Below, piece after piece: positions 45,396 to 54,209 of a stretch of 64,000 nucleotides of DNA. A program made the position numbers and the translations under genes. The notes under the pieces are model-generated. The model saw nothing but the letters and a program-made list of their open reading frames with translations. It was not told the origin of the DNA and made no database searches. Positions within the stretch are counted from its first letter, which is position 1, and every line of letters starts with the position of its first letter. Source of the DNA: Bacteroidales bacterium (GTDB taxonomy: Bacteria > Bacteroidota > Bacteroidia > Bacteroidales > UBA932); contig JAGBTG010000056.1 of the NCBI GenBank assembly GCA_017631435.1, positions 124,001-188,000 on the forward strand, read 5' to 3'.

Positions 45396-47249
45396 ATGAG
45401 TAACGAAACTAAAGTAACTGTTGAGGAGGTAGAGGCTCCAGTAGCAGTTGAGACTAAAAAACGCAAAAGCAACGCATCTGTTGCTATTGACAAATTTGAC
45501 TGGGATGCATTCGAGCAGGACACTGACTACGGTGTATCTAAAGAGGAAGTTGAGGCAAAATATGCAGAGACCCTTTCTTCAGTAATCGAGAACGAGGTTG
45601 TTGAGGGTACTGTAGTAGCTGTAAACAAAAGAGAGGTTCTTGTTAACATTGGTTACAAGAGCGAGGGTATCATCGCTGTAAGTGAGTTCAGATACAATCC
45701 TGAGCTAGCAGTTGGTGATAAAGTAGAGGTATATGTAGAGAACGCTGAGGACAAAAAAGGTCAGCTAGTTCTTTCACACAAGAAAGCACGTTCACTTAGA
45801 TCTTGGGATAGAGTTAACGAGGCATTCGACAAAGATGAGATTGTTAAGGGTTACATCAAATGCCGTACTAAGGGCGGTATGATCGTAGACGTATTTGGAA
45901 TTGAGGCATTCTTGCCAGGTTCACAGATTGACGTTAAACCTATCCGCGACTACGATGTATTCGTTAACAAGACTATGGAGTTCAAGATTGTTAAAATCAA
46001 TCATGAGTTCAGAAACGTTGTTGTTTCACACAAAGCACTTATCGAGGCAGAGCTTGAGGCTCAGAAAGCTGATATCATCGGCAAACTTGAGAAAGGTCAG
46101 GTTCTTGAGGGTACAGTTAAGAACATCACTTCTTACGGTGTATTCATCGACCTTGGTGGCGTAGACGGTCTAATCCACATCACTGACCTATCATGGGGCA
46201 GAATCAACCACCCAGAGGAGATCGTTGCTCTTGACCAGAAGATCAACGTTGTTATCCTAGATTTCGATGATACTAAGAAACGTATCGCTCTAGGTCTAAA
46301 ACAGCTTAGCGCTCACCCTTGGGATGCTCTAGATGCAAACCTTCAGGTTGGTGACAAAGTTAAAGGTAAAGTAGTTGTTCTTGCTGATTACGGTGCATTC
46401 ATCGAGATCCAGCCAGGTGTTGAGGGTCTTATCCACGTATCAGAGATGTCTTGGTCTTCTCACCTAAGAAGCGCTCAGGACTTCCTAAAAGTTGGTGACG
46501 AGGTTGAGGCTGCTATCCTAACTCTTGACAGAGAGGAGAGAAAGATGTCACTTGGTATCAAACAGCTTAAAGCTGATCCATGGGCTAACATCAGCGAGAA
46601 ATACCCAGTAGCTTCTAAACACAGCGCAGTTGTTAGAAACTTCACTAACTTTGGCGTATTCGTAGAGCTAGAGGAGGGTGTTGACGGTCTAGTACACATC
46701 AGCGACCTATCTTGGACTAAGAAAGTTAAACATCCATCAGAGTTCACTGCAATTGGTGAGAAACTTGAGGTTGTTGTTCTAGAGATCGACGCTGAGAACA
46801 GAAGACTAAGCCTAGGTCACAAACAGCTAGAGGAGAACCCTTGGGATGTATTTGAGACTATCTACACTGTAGGTTCAGTTCACGAGGGTACTGTAGTTTC
46901 ATTCAATGAGAAAGGTGCTGCTGTAGCTCTTGCTCACGGTATTGAGGGTTTTGCTCCTGCTAAAGCTCTTGTAAAAGAGGATGGCACTACTGCTAAAGCT
47001 GAGGAGAAACTTGAGTTCAAAGTAGTTGAGTTCAACAAGTCAAACAAAAAAATCGTTCTTTCACACTCAAGAATCGCTGAGGATGTAAAGAAAGAGGTTG
47101 AGGCTAAAGAGAACAAAGAGAAGGCTGCTGAGGCTGAGTCAACTCAGAAAGCTGTGAAGAAAATCAAAGCTAACATTGAGAAAACTACTCTTGGTGACAT
47201 TGATGCTCTTGCAGCTCTAAAAAGCGAGATGGAGAAATCTTCAAAATAA
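45396..47249 (+). CDS. rpsA: 30S ribosomal protein S1
   Basis: 617 residues with six S1/OB repeats; GTVKNITSYGVFIDLGGVDG, GLIHITDLSWGRINHPEE, GVEGLIHVSEMSWSS and GVDGLVHISDLSWTKK are successive copies. S1 helps mRNA bind the 30S subunit; in Bacteroidota, where Shine-Dalgarno sites are mostly ignored, it is thought to matter greatly for A/T-rich leaders. Codon use is strongly skewed (many CTA and CTT Leu, GTT and GCT), as expected of a highly expressed gene. No TCCCGAC word occurs in it. rnz follows after 3 bp. Confidence 0.97.
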   Translation: MSNETKVTVEEVEAPVAVETKKRKSNASVAIDKFDWDAFEQDTDYGVSKEEVEAKYAETLSSVIENEVVEGTVVAVNKREVLVNIGYKSEGIIAVSEFRYNPELAVGDKVEVYVENAEDKKGQLVLSHKKARSLRSWDRVNEAFDKDEIVKGYIKCRTKGGMIVDVFGIEAFLPGSQIDVKPIRDYDVFVNKTMEFKIVKINHEFRNVVVSHKALIEAELEAQKADIIGKLEKGQVLEGTVKNITSYGVFIDLGGVDGLIHITDLSWGRINHPEEIVALDQKINVVILDFDDTKKRIALGLKQLSAHPWDALDANLQVGDKVKGKVVVLADYGAFIEIQPGVEGLIHVSEMSWSSHLRSAQDFLKVGDEVEAAILTLDREERKMSLGIKQLKADPWANISEKYPVASKHSAVVRNFTNFGVFVELEEGVDGLVHISDLSWTKKVKHPSEFTAIGEKLEVVVLEIDAENRRLSLGHKQLEENPWDVFETIYTVGSVHEGTVVSFNEKGAAVALAHGIEGFAPAKALVKEDGTTAKAEEKLEFKVVEFNKSNKKIVLSHSRIAEDVKKEVEAKENKEKAAEAESTQKAVKKIKANIEKTTLGDIDALAALKSEMEKSSK

Positions 47250-47252
47250 TTG

Positions 47253-48212
47253 ATGGAATTTTCATTTCTGACAATGGGGACGGCTTCGGCCCACCCCACT
47301 GCCAACCGATACCCAAGCGCTCACGTCCTAACGGTTCGTGAGCGTTTGTTCTTAATAGACTGCGGAGAGGGAACGCAGATGCAATTGCGTAAGTACGGGG
47401 TATCGTTTGCCAAAATAGACAACATATTCATTTCCCACCTGCACGGAGACCATGTATTTGGCCTCTTTGGCCTGCTTTCTACCATCTCATTGGGCGGCAG
47501 AACAGCAGATCTGCATATCTATGCCCCGGGAGGATTCTCCAAAATGCTCGATTTCTTTATGGAGCAGTTTGGGGAAGGATTGTCATACAAAATTGAATTC
47601 CACCCAATCAAATGCACTGAGCCTGTTTTGGTATTTGATTCCCGACAGGTTGAAGTCTATGCATTCCCTCTTGTGCACCGTGTGGAGACATATGGATACC
47701 TCTTTAAGGAAAAGATGCCGCAGCGCAATGTGCACAAACACCTTATTGAGGCCCACAACCTTTCTTTATATGAGATAGCCCGTCTTAAAGAGGGGAGTGA
47801 CATAATAAGGAAAGATACCTTTACAGATGACGACGGTTCGGAGGTTGAGTATGACCAGGTTCTGAAGAATGAAGACCTAACATATCTTCCTTACCAGCCA
47901 CGTTCATTTGCCTATTGTACAGACACAAAGCCGTTCAAGCGCCTTTCAAACTGGATTAAGGGAGTTGACATGATTTATCATGATTCTACCTATACTTCAG
48001 AGTTTGAAGACCTGGCAAAAAAACGTTTCCATTCAACTTCTAAGGGCGCCGCTTGTTGTGCTAAAGAAGCAGAAGCGGGAAAACTGATTCTTGGACATTT
48101 CTCAAAGAGATACAAATCTTTGGACCAGATGTTGCAGGAAGCACAGGAGGTTTTCCCAAACACTCTTCTTGCCAATGAAGGAACAAAATTTGAAGTTGAA
48201 CTGAAGAAATAA
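47253..48212 (+). CDS. rnz: Ribonuclease Z
   Basis: 319 residues from the ATG at 47253. ISHLHGDHVFGLFGLLSTIS is the metallo-beta-lactamase HxHxDH motif; ERLFLIDCGEGTQMQLRKYG and DMIYHDSTYTSEFED are typical of short-form RNase Z, as is the C-terminal LILGHFSKRY. It removes tRNA 3' trailers. It sits three bases behind rpsA and 7 bp ahead of the S41 peptidase gene, so it is part of that transcript. Confidence 0.96.
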   Translation: MEFSFLTMGTASAHPTANRYPSAHVLTVRERLFLIDCGEGTQMQLRKYGVSFAKIDNIFISHLHGDHVFGLFGLLSTISLGGRTADLHIYAPGGFSKMLDFFMEQFGEGLSYKIEFHPIKCTEPVLVFDSRQVEVYAFPLVHRVETYGYLFKEKMPQRNVHKHLIEAHNLSLYEIARLKEGSDIIRKDTFTDDDGSEVEYDQVLKNEDLTYLPYQPRSFAYCTDTKPFKRLSNWIKGVDMIYHDSTYTSEFEDLAKKRFHSTSKGAACCAKEAEAGKLILGHFSKRYKSLDQMLQEAQEVFPNTLLANEGTKFEVELKK

Positions 48213-48219
48213 ATATACT

Positions 48220-49803
48220 ATGCTACGCAAATCTACATCAAGCCTGTTGCTTGCCGTTTCTTTCTGCATGATATCTGTTTTGGCTGTAGCCCAGAAACAG
48301 AACAACCTTAACATGCAGGCCAACAAATTGGGTCAGACACTTTACTATATTCAGAAAATGTATCTTGATACGGCCAATATTGAGACACTTGCCAATAAGG
48401 CCCTTGCAGCAATGGTAACAGAACTTGATCCTCACTCTTCCTACATAACAAAAGAGGATATCAAGGCTATGGATGAACCTCTTGTTGGAAATTTTGACGG
48501 AATAGGTGTAGAATTTGCGCTTATAAATGATACTCTTACCATTAACGCTACTATCCCTGGAGGACCTGCAGAGAAGGTGGGTGTTAGGGCCGGCGACAAG
48601 ATAGTTTCAGTTGATGATGAGACCATTGCGGGCACTTCCCTTACAATAGAGAGGGTGCACAAATATCTCCGTGGACCAAAAGGGACAAAAGTTAAAGTTG
48701 GCGTAGTCCGTAAAGGTGAGCCACAGGTTCTTGAATTTGTAATTACCAGAGACAAGATTCCGTTGAACAGCATTGATTCCTATTATGAGATTAAGGACGG
48801 GATTGTATATATCAGACTCACCAGGTTTGCCGCTACATCCTATGATGAACTTCTTAAAGCATTGCAGAGTGTGGCAGTAGAGCCCAAAGGTATTGTCCTT
48901 GACTTGAGGGGCAACTCAGGAGGATATCTTGTAACCGCAATCCAGATTGCAAATGAATTCCTTCAGAAAGGAGATCTTATTGTATACACAGAAGGCAGGG
49001 CAATGCCAAGGATGGAGGAGTATGCAGACGGCAAGGGAATCCTTCAGAATATCCCAGTAGCAATCCTGATTGATGAAAGTTCTGCATCAGCCAGTGAAAT
49101 TGTCTCAGGAGCAATCCAGGACCAGGACCGTGGAGTTATTATTGGCCGCAGATCTTTTGGCAAAGGCCTGGTTCAAAGACAGGTTTCTCTTCCCGACGGA
49201 TCGGCGTTGCGCCTTACCGTAGCCCGATACCACACCCCAAGCGGCAGGGTAATCCAGAGCCCGTACGAGGAAGGCAAGAAAGATGAATACTACATGCAGG
49301 TAGTAGAGAGATATGCCAGAGGCGAAAACTTCAACAGGGACAGCATACACCTTGCAGATTCATCTGCCGTTTTCAGAACTCTGAAGCAGGGCAGGGCAGT
49401 TTACGGCGGAGGCGGTATCATGCCCGATATCTTTATCCCTCAGGATACCACATTCTATACTCCATTCTATGGCGAAATCCTTAGAAAAGGTTTGCTGACC
49501 GATTACATGAACCAGTATTCAGATACCCACAGGGCATCCTTACTTAAGAAATATCCTAAAGTAGATCAGTTTGTTAAGAAATACAATGTCTCAGACGAAG
49601 ATATTGTTGCATTCCTTGCTTATTGCGCCCAGAAAGGTGTTACACCTGCCGAAGGTGATATGCAAATTTCCGGCGGGCAAATAAGGAAGTACTTTAAAGC
49701 ATTGATCATCCGCTCAATATACGATTTCAACAGTTTCATTGAGTTCATCAATCAGGATGATAAGGATATCTTAAAGGCTGTTGAAGTCCTTTCCAGGAAG
49801 TAA
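48220..49803 (+). CDS. S41 family C-terminal processing peptidase (CtpA-like)
   Basis: 527 residues with signal peptide (LAVSFCMISVLAVAQ). PDZ domain ~90-165 (EFALINDTLTINATIPGGPA, GDKIVSVDDETIAG). Peptidase core: LDLRGNSGGYLVTAIQIANE, IDESSASASEIVSGAIQDQD with catalytic Ser, and IIGRRSFGKGLVQRQVSLPD with Lys. It trims or degrades exported proteins in the periplasm. Last gene of the rpsA-rnz transcript; array 5 follows. Confidence 0.95.
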   Translation: MLRKSTSSLLLAVSFCMISVLAVAQKQNNLNMQANKLGQTLYYIQKMYLDTANIETLANKALAAMVTELDPHSSYITKEDIKAMDEPLVGNFDGIGVEFALINDTLTINATIPGGPAEKVGVRAGDKIVSVDDETIAGTSLTIERVHKYLRGPKGTKVKVGVVRKGEPQVLEFVITRDKIPLNSIDSYYEIKDGIVYIRLTRFAATSYDELLKALQSVAVEPKGIVLDLRGNSGGYLVTAIQIANEFLQKGDLIVYTEGRAMPRMEEYADGKGILQNIPVAILIDESSASASEIVSGAIQDQDRGVIIGRRSFGKGLVQRQVSLPDGSALRLTVARYHTPSGRVIQSPYEEGKKDEYYMQVVERYARGENFNRDSIHLADSSAVFRTLKQGRAVYGGGGIMPDIFIPQDTTFYTPFYGEILRKGLLTDYMNQYSDTHRASLLKKYPKVDQFVKKYNVSDEDIVAFLAYCAQKGVTPAEGDMQISGGQIRKYFKALIIRSIYDFNSFIEFINQDDKDILKAVEVLSRK

Positions 49804-49814
49804 TTTCCCCTCCC

Positions 49815-50290
49815 TGTGTATGAGTATTCTCCCGGTTTTGTGAGGCTTTACAGGACATTTTCCCTGTGCGGCTGAAGTTTCTCCCGGAATTGCTGTTGTT
49901 TCCGGGACATTTTCTCTCTGCGGCCGTGGTTTCTCCTGGTTTTGCTGTTGTTTTCGGGACATTTTCTCTCTGTGGCCGTGGTTTCTCCAGGTTTTGCTGT
50001 TGTTTCCGGGACATTTTCCCTCTGTGGCTGAAGTTTCTCCCGGAATTGCTGTTGTTTCCGGGACATTTTCCCTGTGCCGGAGTATTTTGTCCACGATATG
50101 CCGCCAAAACATGGATGTTTTGCTGCACTGGAGTATTTTGTCCACGAAATGCCGCCCAATCATGGATGTTTTCCATCGCCGGAGTATTTTGTCCACGAAA
50201 TGCCATCAAAACAAGGATGTTTTGCTGCGCCGGAGTATTTTGTCCACGAAATACTGCCCAAACATGGATGTTTTGCTGCGCCAGAGCGGA
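49815..50290 (+). repeat. Array 5: nine ~51-bp repeats of two subtypes
   Basis: The first five units have TTTCTCCCGGAATTGCTG, TTGTTTCCGGGACATTTTC and a CTCTGCGGCCG-type tail, with a perfect 8-bp TCCCGGAA/TTCCGGGA stem in several. The last four, exactly 51 bp apart, have AGTATTTTGTCCACGAAATG, CCGCCCAATCATGGATGTTT and a CGCCGG tail, with TCCA/TGGA pairing. The array fills the gap between the S41 peptidase 3' end and the SRP RNA 3' end. No gene recognised in it. Confidence 0.9.
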
Positions 50291-50335
50291 GCGGGGATAG
50301 GAACGGAGGGGAAGAGTTGATGTACGGGCACAAAA

Positions 50336-50437
50336 AAAGGGTAAGCTTGATATATCGCACCGCTACAACCGCATACCCTTGCTACCTTCCGGTCCTGGGG
50401 GAATTTTGCAGGAGCTGGTCGTATATGACTTACCCGG
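50336..50437 (-). ncRNA. ffs: Small bacterial signal recognition particle RNA (4.5S type)
   Basis: The minus strand contains CAGGACCGGAAGGTAGCAAG, the SRP domain IV tetraloop and asymmetric loop, enclosed by GGGTAAG and CTTACCC at the ends, about 100 nt in all. It folds as one long hairpin that binds Ffh and directs membrane proteins to the translocon. A TACCTTTG promoter (50441-50448, minus strand) lies just before the 5' end and a T-run follows the 3' end. Confidence 0.95.
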
Positions 50438-50440
50438 GCA

Positions 50441-50448
50441 CAAAGGTA
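50441..50448 (-). promoter_or_regulatory. -7 promoter element of ffs
   Basis: Minus strand TACCTTTG, about 5 bases before the RNA's 5' GGGTAAG. Confidence 0.7.
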
Positions 50449-50477
50449 GAAAAATTTTTATAATCCCCAAACTTTAT

Positions 50478-50951
50478 TTAGAAACTGCTGAAAGAGAACG
50501 GCAGCAGAGCATCTATGGATTCCATTACCTGAATCTTGCCGGCTGAACCAATGATTACGGCTATTGGAGCACCTGCCCTTTTCTGGCTCTCTACCATTAC
50601 CTGAATGCATGCTGCACAAGGGTATGTTAGAGTGGAGGTCAAAATGCCATTCTGGCTCCCCACAATTGCAATTGCCTTTACCGGAGAAGATGGATAGTTG
50701 TGGTGTGCTGCAAACAGGGCAACCCTTTCTGCACAAAGTCCGGATGGCGATGCTGCATTTTCCTGGTTTGATCCGGTTACAATTTCGCCGTTGCCCATAA
50801 GTACTGCTGCACCAACATTGAATCCCGAATATGGTGCATATGAAGATTTTGTGGCTTCAATTGCCTTTTCAAGGAGGATTCTGTAATTGTGGGGAAGATC
50901 ACTTGCAGAATTGTATTCCTTGTAGCTGATGTTGATATCTTTTTCTTCCAT
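50478..50951 (-). CDS. cdd: Cytidine deaminase
   Basis: 157 residues. SGLCAERVALFAAH and YPCAACIQVM are the zinc motifs (CAE and PCxxC), SSYAPYSGFNVGAAVLMGNG the substrate loop. It deaminates cytidine and deoxycytidine in pyrimidine salvage. A TATCTTTG element (minus strand, 50970-50977) lies 18 bases upstream. Divergent from the glucosaminidase gene. Confidence 0.95.
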   Translation of the reverse strand: MEEKDINISYKEYNSASDLPHNYRILLEKAIEATKSSYAPYSGFNVGAAVLMGNGEIVTGSNQENAASPSGLCAERVALFAAHHNYPSSPVKAIAIVGSQNGILTSTLTYPCAACIQVMVESQKRAGAPIAVIIGSAGKIQVMESIDALLPFSFSSF

Positions 50952-50969
50952 AGAGCAACGGTTTTACTG

Positions 50970-50996
50970 CAAAGATACATTTTATTGTTACCTTTG
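50970..50996. promoter_or_regulatory. Divergent -7 elements of cdd and the glucosaminidase gene
   Basis: Minus strand TATCTTTG at 50970-50977 serves cdd. Plus strand TACCTTTG at 50989-50996 ends four bases before the ATG at 51001, so the glucosaminidase transcript should be leaderless or nearly so. Confidence 0.65.
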
Positions 50997-51000
50997 TTTC

Positions 51001-51918
51001 ATGAGTTACAGAAAATTTTCTTTGCTGCTGCTTTTCATTATTGCAGCTTTTACACTGGGGGCACAGAATCTTACCAGGGAGCAATATATTAAAAAATACA
51101 AGGATATTGCCATCAGGCAAATGTACAGGCACAACATTCCTGCAAGTATTATTCTAGCACAGGCATGTCTTGAATCATCCGACGGAAATTCCACTTTGGC
51201 AAAGAAGGCCAACAACCATTTTGGTATAAAGTGCCATGACGGATGGAAAGGAAAGAAGATCAGGCACGATGATGATGCAAAAAGGGAGTGTTTCAGAAAA
51301 TACAAGAATGCAGAGGATTCATTTAATGACCATTCCAATTTCCTCTGTTCCCGTACACGTTACGCTTCGCTGTTTGACCTTCCTTTAACTGATTACAAGG
51401 CGTGGGCTCACGGCCTTAAGGCTGCCGGTTATGCTACAAATCCAAAGTATGCACAGTTGCTTATCAATATTATTGAGGAGTATGAACTGTACAAATACGA
51501 TTCAAAACAGAAATATTCAGAGAAATATAGCAGCAATTTTGCACAGCGCCGTGCAGAAAGGTTGAAGAGTAGGATGGAGAGGTTGAACCGTAAGGCTGCA
51601 AAAGCAGCTCTAAGGGCAAATAAAGCCAGTTACAAGTATTATAAGTTTACAGGTTTTACAGAGCTGCAGGATGCTCTTGCACCGGAGCATGAGGTTGTTG
51701 CCCCGCAGCAGTCAGTTGAAGGGAATAAGGTACAAAAACAGCCTGAAAATCCTCAGCACAAGCAACAGCAGGATAATGCATATTACCTTGTGAGAAAGGG
51801 GGATACCCTGTATTCAATTGCAAGGAAGCATGGCCTTTCCGTAGCAGAAATCCAGAGGCTCAATCCCGGCATTAATGCAAATGATCTGAAAATAGGTACC
51901 CGCCTGAAACTTAAATAA
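51001..51918 (+). CDS. Glucosaminidase (FlgJ/LytG-like) with C-terminal LysM domain
   Basis: 305 residues from the ATG at 51001 (MSYRKFSLLLLFIIAAFTLG); signal peptide cut near GAQ. Residues ~25-160 are a glucosaminidase/lysozyme-like domain: IPASIILAQACLESSDGNST with the catalytic Glu and NNHFGIKCHDGWKGK. A basic Arg/Lys-rich linker follows, then one LysM motif (YLVRKGDTLYSIARKHGLSV, AEIQRLNPGI) that binds peptidoglycan. It cuts the glycan strands of the wall. mltG begins directly at the stop codon, so the two wall enzymes are coupled. Confidence 0.93.
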   Translation: MSYRKFSLLLLFIIAAFTLGAQNLTREQYIKKYKDIAIRQMYRHNIPASIILAQACLESSDGNSTLAKKANNHFGIKCHDGWKGKKIRHDDDAKRECFRKYKNAEDSFNDHSNFLCSRTRYASLFDLPLTDYKAWAHGLKAAGYATNPKYAQLLINIIEEYELYKYDSKQKYSEKYSSNFAQRRAERLKSRMERLNRKAAKAALRANKASYKYYKFTGFTELQDALAPEHEVVAPQQSVEGNKVQKQPENPQHKQQQDNAYYLVRKGDTLYSIARKHGLSVAEIQRLNPGINANDLKIGTRLKLK

Positions 51919-52932
51919 ATGAAAAAGATAATTATAGGCTCAATTATTGGTGCCATTATAGGCGTTGCAGCAGTTGCAGTTCCAAGATACCTCAATGAGT
52001 ACAGGAAGAGTGTTGCCAACAAAACAACAGTCTATATTCCGCTGGAAAGCACTTATGGGCAGATGTTGGATTCCATTGCAACTGCAGTGGGAGACATGAA
52101 GTCATTCGGCAAGGTTGCCCAAAGGGCTTCGCTTGAAGAAAAGTTCAAACCCGGAAGGTACATTTTTACACCCGACAAAACCAACAAGGATATTGTAAGG
52201 ACACTGGCTATGGGTTGGGAGAACCCTATGATGCTCACCCTCAGCGGCAATATCAGGGGATTGGAGAAACTGTCGGGATTACTTGGAAAGAAACTGGCTG
52301 CCGATTCTGCCGCATTTATGGAGTATTTGTGCAGGGAGGATGTGTGGAAAGGTTGCGGGTTCAACAAGGAGAATTTTATGGGTATGTTCCTTCCAAATAC
52401 TTATGAGGTTTATTGGACAATCACCCCAGAAAAGTTTGTGGAGAGGATGAAGAAGGAGTATGAAAAGTTCTGGAATACAGAGAGAACCGCAAAAGCTGCC
52501 CAGATTGGCCTTACTCCGCAGGAGGTCTCTGTACTTGCTTCAATTGTATGTGAGGAGACCAATTATGGTCCTGAGATGCCAAGGGTTGCGGGAGTGTATA
52601 TGAACAGGCTGAAGAGAGGGATGAAACTTGATGCAGACCCTACAGTAAAGTTTGCACTTGGAGACCCTACCATAAAGAGAATTCTTTTCAGGCATCTTAA
52701 CGTAGATTCCCCTTACAATACTTATAAAAACATAGGACTTCCGCCGGGCCCTATAACCATTCCAAGCATTAAAGGAATTGAATCGGTACTTGGGTACGAG
52801 AAGCATAATTATTTGTATTTTTGTGCCAGCCCGTCAATGGACGGCACTCACAGGTTTGCCCGAACTCTTGTAGAGCACAACAGGAATGCCAGGGAGTATC
52901 AGGCTGTACTCAACAAAATGAAAATTAGATAG
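51919..52932 (+). CDS. mltG: Endolytic transglycosylase MltG
   Basis: 337 residues. One N-terminal membrane helix (IIIGSIIGAIIGVAAVAVP), a LysM-like region, then the YceG domain: SIVCEETNYGPEMPRVAGVY with the catalytic Glu, KLDADPTVKFALG and NTYKNIGLPPGPITIPS. It cleaves nascent peptidoglycan at the inner membrane and may end glycan strands. The ATG follows the upstream stop with no gap. mnmA begins two bases after its stop. Confidence 0.96.
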   Translation: MKKIIIGSIIGAIIGVAAVAVPRYLNEYRKSVANKTTVYIPLESTYGQMLDSIATAVGDMKSFGKVAQRASLEEKFKPGRYIFTPDKTNKDIVRTLAMGWENPMMLTLSGNIRGLEKLSGLLGKKLAADSAAFMEYLCREDVWKGCGFNKENFMGMFLPNTYEVYWTITPEKFVERMKKEYEKFWNTERTAKAAQIGLTPQEVSVLASIVCEETNYGPEMPRVAGVYMNRLKRGMKLDADPTVKFALGDPTIKRILFRHLNVDSPYNTYKNIGLPPGPITIPSIKGIESVLGYEKHNYLYFCASPSMDGTHRFARTLVEHNRNAREYQAVLNKMKIR

Positions 52933-52934
52933 AT

Positions 52935-54209
52935 ATGAAGATAGCAGTAGGATTATCGGGAGGAGTTGATTCAAGTGTTGCGGCACTTTTGCTCAAACAG
53001 GCAGGTCATGATGTGGTTGCGTTGTTCATGCAGAACTGGCATGATACCACCGGTACGCTCCATGGAGATTGTGAATGGGAGGAGGACAGGTTTGTGGCTG
53101 AGATGGTTGCCAAAAAGATTGGTATCCCGTTCCATTTTGTGGATTTGAGCGACATCTACCGCCAGAAGGTTGTTGACTATATGTTCAGCGAGTATGAAAA
53201 GGGACGTACCCCTAATCCTGATGTGCTCTGCAACAGGGAGATAAAGTTTGATGCTTTCCTCAAATGCGCCCTTGAACTTGGTGTAGACTATGTTGCTACA
53301 GGCCACTATTGCAAGAAGGATGAGTTTGTAAATGAGAATGGTGAGAAGATTTACCGTATCCTTGCCGGTGACGACAAGAACAAGGACCAGAGCTATTTCC
53401 TTTGCCAGCTTTCACAGGAGCAGCTTTCAAAGGCCCTTTTCCCGATAGGTGACATTGACAAGCCCGAGGTAAGACGACTTGCCAAGGAGGCAGGACTCCC
53501 AAGTGCGGAGAAAAAGGATTCCCAGGGAATCTGCTTTGTGGGAAAAGTTGACCTTCCTGTGTTCCTGCAGCAGAAACTCAAGGCCAAGGAGGGAAATGTT
53601 GTGGAGATCTTTGCAACAGAGCAGGAGAGGGAGCCGTTTACCCAGCAGGCCCTAAAAGCAGGTGAGTGCGTTGCAGATCTTGAAGGAAATGTAATTCTCA
53701 CCCCTAATGAGTTGGGCGAGAAATATATAGATTATACTCCCGACGAGTTGCAGAAACTTGCTGCCCCAGCAGCCTATACCCCAGCAGACGGCAAGGTGAT
53801 TGGAAAACATACCGGTGCCCAATTCTATACCATAGGACAGCGTCGTGGATTGAATATTGGCGGACATAAGGAATCAATCTTCATTATTTCAATTGATATT
53901 GAGAACAATATCATTTATGTTGGAGAGGGACATTCGCATCCTGGATTGTACCGTAAAGGGTTGAAGATCAATAATGAGGAGATCCATTGGATAAGGGAAG
54001 ACCTTGAACTTGCGGTGGGGGAGCGTCGCCGTTATATGGTGCGTATCAGATACCGCCAGCCTCTTCAGCAAGCAACCTTGTACAGGGAGGAAGACGGACT
54101 GTACATTGTGTTTGACAAACCGCAGAGAGGCATCTCGGCAGGTCAGTTTGCCGCGTGGTACACCCATGGCGAGGAGGAGATGATTGGAAGCGGTGTTATA
54201 AGCCGCTAG
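52935..54209 (+). CDS. mnmA: tRNA-specific 2-thiouridylase MnmA
   Basis: 424 residues, longer than the ~360-370 of E. coli. GLSGGVDSSVAALLLKQAGH is the PP-loop; NPDVLCNREIKF holds the catalytic Cys and DSQGICFVGKVDLPVFLQQK the second. The central region has an extra ~55 residues (LKAKEGNVVEIFATEQERE to APAAYTPADGKVIGKH) before TGAQFYTIGQRRGLNIGGHK, an expansion seen in some Bacteroidales. It adds sulfur to U34 of Lys, Glu and Gln tRNAs. Its end overlaps the convergent MBL gene by four bases. Confidence 0.96.
   Translation: MKIAVGLSGGVDSSVAALLLKQAGHDVVALFMQNWHDTTGTLHGDCEWEEDRFVAEMVAKKIGIPFHFVDLSDIYRQKVVDYMFSEYEKGRTPNPDVLCNREIKFDAFLKCALELGVDYVATGHYCKKDEFVNENGEKIYRILAGDDKNKDQSYFLCQLSQEQLSKALFPIGDIDKPEVRRLAKEAGLPSAEKKDSQGICFVGKVDLPVFLQQKLKAKEGNVVEIFATEQEREPFTQQALKAGECVADLEGNVILTPNELGEKYIDYTPDELQKLAAPAAYTPADGKVIGKHTGAQFYTIGQRRGLNIGGHKESIFIISIDIENNIIYVGEGHSHPGLYRKGLKINNEEIHWIREDLELAVGERRRYMVRIRYRQPLQQATLYREEDGLYIVFDKPQRGISAGQFAAWYTHGEEEMIGSGVISR

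Noticed and set aside
17615..50290. CRISPR arrays
   Set aside because: The repeats have no constant direct repeat with unique spacers of regular length; whole units vary gradually, and no cas genes are present.
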